This document shows, piece by piece, positions 61,289-64,000 of a DNA stretch of 64,000 nt. The translations under genes were made by a program, and so were the position numbers. The stretch's first letter is position 1, and the number at the start of each line of letters is the position of its first letter. Origin of the DNA: Akkermansiaceae bacterium (GTDB lineage Bacteria; Verrucomicrobiota; Verrucomicrobiia; Verrucomicrobiales; Akkermansiaceae); contig SUVL01000002.1 of assembly GCA_015062005.1 (NCBI GenBank), forward strand, positions 83,697 through 147,696. The letters are read 5' to 3'. The notes under the pieces are model-generated. The model saw only the letters and a list, made by a program, of their open reading frames with translations. It had not been told where the DNA came from and did no database searches.

Positions 61289-62329
61289 TTAACCCTCCTT
61301 CAGCAACTGTTGCAGACGCTCCTTGAACGCAGGAATACCATCGCCCATGGCGGCGGAAATCGGGATAATCTCCACCTTCGGGAAACGCTGGCGCAGAATC
61401 TCCAGATTCTCCACGGCGCAGGGTTCATCCATCTTGTTGGCAATGATGACCCAGGGGCGTGCAGCCAGCTCGTCGGAATAGAGTTTCACTTCCTTGCGCA
61501 GGGTCTGGATTGCCTCCACCGGGTCGTGCTCCAGGCCGGTCAGATCCACCACAAAGAGCAGCAGGTGGCAGCGCATGATGTGGCGCAGGAACTCATGCCC
61601 CAGGCCGCGGTTGTTGGACGCGCCCTCGATGATGCCGGGAATATCGGCCACGATGCAGCGCTGGTAGTCCTCGAACTCCACCACACCCACAATAGGCTGC
61701 AGCGTGGTGAATGGATAGCTGGCCACCTTCGGCGTTGCGTTGGAAATGGCGGTGAGCAGCGTGCTCTTGCCCGCATTCGGGTAACCCACCAGACCGGCAT
61801 CGGCTATGCGGCGCAGCTCAAAGAAGAACACACCACTCTCAGCCTCCGTGCCGTACTCAAACTTCAGCGGAGCCTGGTCAGTCGCCGTGCGGAAATGCCA
61901 GTTGCCGCGCCCCCCCTTGCCCCCCTGGCAGAGCACAAAGCGCTCTCCCGGTTCGGTCAGGTCAGCAATCTGTTCCAGCTCAATACCTTCACCCTCGCGC
62001 TCCAGCCAGGTAGCTTCCTGCATGGTGGCGGCATTGCTGCGGTACACAATCGTGCCGGGCGGCACCTTGCCGATAACCGTGCGGCCATCCTTACCGTGCT
62101 TGCGGGCGTGCATGCCGGGCATGCCATCCGTGGCAATCAGCTTCGGGTCATAAAAATAATTGCGCAAATCATTCGTTCCGGTGCTTACCTCCAGAATCAC
62201 ACTGCCTCCATCACCACCGTCGCCACCATCGGGACCACCGCGGGGCACAAACTTCTCGCGACGGAACGAGGCCAACCCGTTACCGCCCTTGCCGGCCTTG
62301 GCAAAAATTCGGATGTTATCTACGAACAT
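61289..62329 (-). CDS. obg: Obg/CgtA GTPase
   Basis: 346 residues. Glycine-rich Obg fold at the N-terminus (KAGKGGNGLASFRREKF, GGPDGGDGGDGG) and a G domain with GYPNAGKST (P-loop), DIPGIIEGA (switch) and NKMD. The usual C-terminal OCT domain is absent. Needed for large-ribosomal-subunit assembly and stress control. Confidence 0.95.
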   Translation of the reverse strand: MFVDNIRIFAKAGKGGNGLASFRREKFVPRGGPDGGDGGDGGSVILEVSTGTNDLRNYFYDPKLIATDGMPGMHARKHGKDGRTVIGKVPPGTIVYRSNAATMQEATWLEREGEGIELEQIADLTEPGERFVLCQGGKGGRGNWHFRTATDQAPLKFEYGTEAESGVFFFELRRIADAGLVGYPNAGKSTLLTAISNATPKVASYPFTTLQPIVGVVEFEDYQRCIVADIPGIIEGASNNRGLGHEFLRHIMRCHLLLFVVDLTGLEHDPVEAIQTLRKEVKLYSDELAARPWVIIANKMDEPCAVENLEILRQRFPKVEIIPISAAMGDGIPAFKERLQQLLKEG

Positions 62330-62435
62330 ACCCAGAGATTAGCGTATTTTTCCAGCCTTGGCAAGCCTAAAGGGATGAGAACCCAGCCTTTATGCTCGAC
62401 ACACCAGCCCCGGCAAGGTAAAATGGACAGCAAGC

Positions 62436-63611
62436 ATGATTCCCGATTCGTATTCCCCCGTGCCCGACAGCACACCGGTGGCCCCTCAGCCTCTGGTCCC
62501 CCCAAGCGCACCTCCCTCGGTTCCCAAAGCCCCGGTCTTCCCCCCACCCCCGGGTGGATTCGGCAATCAGCAGACGAACAACCCTGCCATGTTCAGCCGC
62601 CCGGCGGGTGATTTCATGGAGAACATTCTGGCCGCTGCTCGTGTAGAGCCTGTCACTTTCAGCCAGATTAACGATATCGGCGATGAACTGGTGGAGGAAG
62701 CCCCGCCAGTGGCCGAATGCCCCATTGCCCCTCGTGAACTGCCCGTTGGCACCCTGCTGCATGGTTACCGCGTGCAGCGCTGCATCGGCGGGGGTGGGTT
62801 TGGTGTCACCTACCTGGCACAGGAATCCATGCTCAACCGCACGGTTGTTATCAAGGAAAACTTCCCGGACTCTCTCTGCTACCGCGAAGAAGGAACCCTC
62901 GACGTCCGCTTGCACAACCCCGAAACAGGTACGGATGGCTATAATTGGGCATTGAACAACTTCCTGCGCGAAGTCCGTCTCCTTGCCACCCTCGACCACC
63001 CCTGCATCGCCAAGGTATATTCCTACTTTGAAGAACACGGAACCGCCTACTACGTAGTCGAATACATCAACGGCATCTCCCTGGATAAACTCGCAGCACA
63101 ACACGCTGCCATGGGGCGCCCCATCCCCCAATCCAGCCTCTTCGGCCTCATGGTGCGCCTGCTCGATGCCCTCGACTACCTCCACGGGCTCAACCTCCTC
63201 CACCGCGACATCAAGCCGGACAACATCCTCATCACCCGTGCCGGACTCCCCGTCATCATCGACTTCGGCGCCGCCCGCGAAGCCTACGGAGATATCACCA
63301 ACAACATCGTCGAAAGCCCGGGCTTCAGCCCCTCCGAACAAAGCACCTCTGACGGCAACATGGGGCCGTGGACTGACATCTACGCCCTCGGCGCCACCCT
63401 CTATTACACCCTCACCGGCACCTGCCTTCCCCCAGGCAAACAGCGCCTCATCTATGACACCGCCGACCCCTTATCCACCAACAAGGAGCTACTGAGAACC
63501 TACCATCCAGTCCTGCTCGCCAGCATCGACCGCGCCATCTCGCCCCAACCCGAACGCCGCTACCAATCCGTTGCCGAGTGGATGCACGCCTTGGCTTCTA
63601 CTCATCTCTAA
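62436..63611 (+). CDS. Soluble Ser/Thr protein kinase
   Basis: 391 residues. A Pro-rich, disordered N-terminus (1-60) precedes the kinase domain (about 111-385): G-loop GGGGFG (118-123), Lys140 in VVIKENF, HRDIKPDN (256-263), DFG (276-278), and PGFSPSEQ in the activation segment. No membrane helix. The VVIKENFPDSLCYR insert and PSEQ motif are common in Planctomycetes-Verrucomicrobia kinases. Substrate unknown. Confidence 0.9.
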   Translation: MIPDSYSPVPDSTPVAPQPLVPPSAPPSVPKAPVFPPPPGGFGNQQTNNPAMFSRPAGDFMENILAAARVEPVTFSQINDIGDELVEEAPPVAECPIAPRELPVGTLLHGYRVQRCIGGGGFGVTYLAQESMLNRTVVIKENFPDSLCYREEGTLDVRLHNPETGTDGYNWALNNFLREVRLLATLDHPCIAKVYSYFEEHGTAYYVVEYINGISLDKLAAQHAAMGRPIPQSSLFGLMVRLLDALDYLHGLNLLHRDIKPDNILITRAGLPVIIDFGAAREAYGDITNNIVESPGFSPSEQSTSDGNMGPWTDIYALGATLYYTLTGTCLPPGKQRLIYDTADPLSTNKELLRTYHPVLLASIDRAISPQPERRYQSVAEWMHALASTHL

Positions 63612-63870
63612 GTCCGAGCGCAGCGAGGATATCGTCTGCGCCGTCAGGCGCAGATATCGTCCACGCCGATGGCGTGGATTTCGTCCGGCCGCCCTGCGGC
63701 CGGATTTCGTTTCCCTTTGGTGCACAGCTCAGATATCCCGCGTTCACCGGGGAAAACAGAAAGCTCACGCCCCGCGAAAGGGTGAAAACAGGCTGCGCCT
63801 GTGTGAAAAAACGCACTGCGTGCGTTCGGTGAAAAGTGAAAACGCTCCGCCTGCGCGGCGCGTGTGAAAC
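63612..63870. repeat. Two arrays of small GC-rich hairpins
   Basis: First array: stems CTGCGCC/GGCGCAG (63636-63653), CCACGCC/GGCGTGG (63661-63677) and CCGGCCGC/GCGGCCGG (63685-63703), each preceded by ATATCGTC or ATTTCGTC, period about 24-26 bp. Second array (63750-63870): small palindromes such as CAGGC/GCCTG and ACGCA/TGCGT, separated by GTGAAAA. No gene is supported here. Position between a kinase gene and an rRNA terminator suggests a processed or insertion-prone noncoding zone. Confidence 0.6.
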
Positions 63871-63875
63871 GGAAA

Positions 63876-63902
63876 GCCCCGAAACCTTTTCGGTTTCGGG
63901 GC
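63876..63902 (-). terminator. rRNA operon terminator
   Basis: 11-bp perfect stem GCCCCGAAACC / GGTTTCGGGGC with a 5-nt loop, followed on the minus strand by CTTTCCGTTTC, 8 bp beyond the 5S 3' end. Confidence 0.85.
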
Positions 63903-63910
63903 TTCATTTA

Positions 63911-64000
63911 CCCTGGCAGCTATCTACTCTCGCGGGACCTGTCGTCCGACTACCATCGACGTGCTGATGTTTCACTTCCGGGTTCGGAATGGGACCGGGT
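63911..64000 (-). rRNA. rrf: 5S ribosomal RNA, 3' part
   Basis: On the minus strand the sequence ends ...GCGAGAGTAGATAGCTGCCAGGG, the conserved 5S 3' region, with CCGAACCCGGAAGTGAAAC further upstream. The 5' end, about 20-25 nt, is beyond the window edge. The rest of an rRNA operon is expected to the right. Confidence 0.9.

Overview
The window looks like chromosomal DNA of a gut Verrucomicrobiota bacterium close to Akkermansia. This is inferred from gene content: a three-gene class-B succinate dehydrogenase/fumarate reductase, a secreted GH33 sialidase beside lpxB, sialic-acid-type kelch mutarotases, Ser/Thr kinases with PEGA and sulfatase-modifying-type domains, and a GC-rich backbone with short intergenic gaps. 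No species was assigned by search.

Layout. 1-3.5 kb is an accessory patch: a membrane acyltransferase cut by the window edge, a family-2 glycosyltransferase, and a DUF4062/GHKL ATPase gene. 3.6-20.1 kb is housekeeping: sdhCAB, a LysE exporter, a YhaM-like nuclease, secG, panD, nth, a pair of coiled-coil membrane proteins, pnp, radC, a TatD-like hydrolase, a GtrB-like glycosyltransferase, an S41 protease and an orphan transposase-type HTH. 20.5-22.3 kb is a 17-unit ankyrin-repeat gene.

22.4-36.4 kb is a clearly foreign, AT-richer integrated element of 13.8 kb. It sits in the 3' end of a tRNA-Leu gene and is bounded by two 170-bp direct repeats, which contain a perfect 54-bp core made mostly of the tRNA 3' half. 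It carries two paralogous tyrosine recombinases, an excisionase-like gene between them broken by an in-frame TAG, and a Toprim primase-like gene with a hypothetical partner. Next come repeat-rich noncoding DNA and a minus-strand operon of unknown small genes behind a perfect consensus promoter and a structured leader. The last part is a plus-strand operon of two EcoRI-type adenine methyltransferases and a DUF262-HNH nuclease. That operon is the best candidate for an undescribed modification/defence system. No capsid, packaging or conjugation genes are visible, so the element is more like a satellite or defence island than a prophage or ICE.

36.5-64 kb returns to backbone: a large kinase-PEGA-FGE protein, a hexapeptide acyltransferase, two lipoproteins, a low-molecular-weight phosphatase, queE, an outer-membrane barrel, sialidase, lpxB, and a dedA-nadA-methyltransferase-MBL run. 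It continues with hpt, a U32 peptidase, a protein with a C-terminal sorting-like tail, a periplasmic kelch domain fused to an MFS transporter next to a cytosolic mutarotase, thiM-thiE-cysK-metY, a YefM/YoeB toxin-antitoxin pair, a metallophosphatase, obg and a second Ser/Thr kinase. The right edge holds arrays of small GC-rich hairpins, a strong terminator and the 3' part of a 5S rRNA on the minus strand.

Promoters close to the sigma-70 consensus (TTGnnn, 16-18 nt, TAnnnT) can be read in front of many genes. A recurring backbone version has -10 TAGAGT and often lies so close to the start codon that the mRNA would be leaderless or nearly so.
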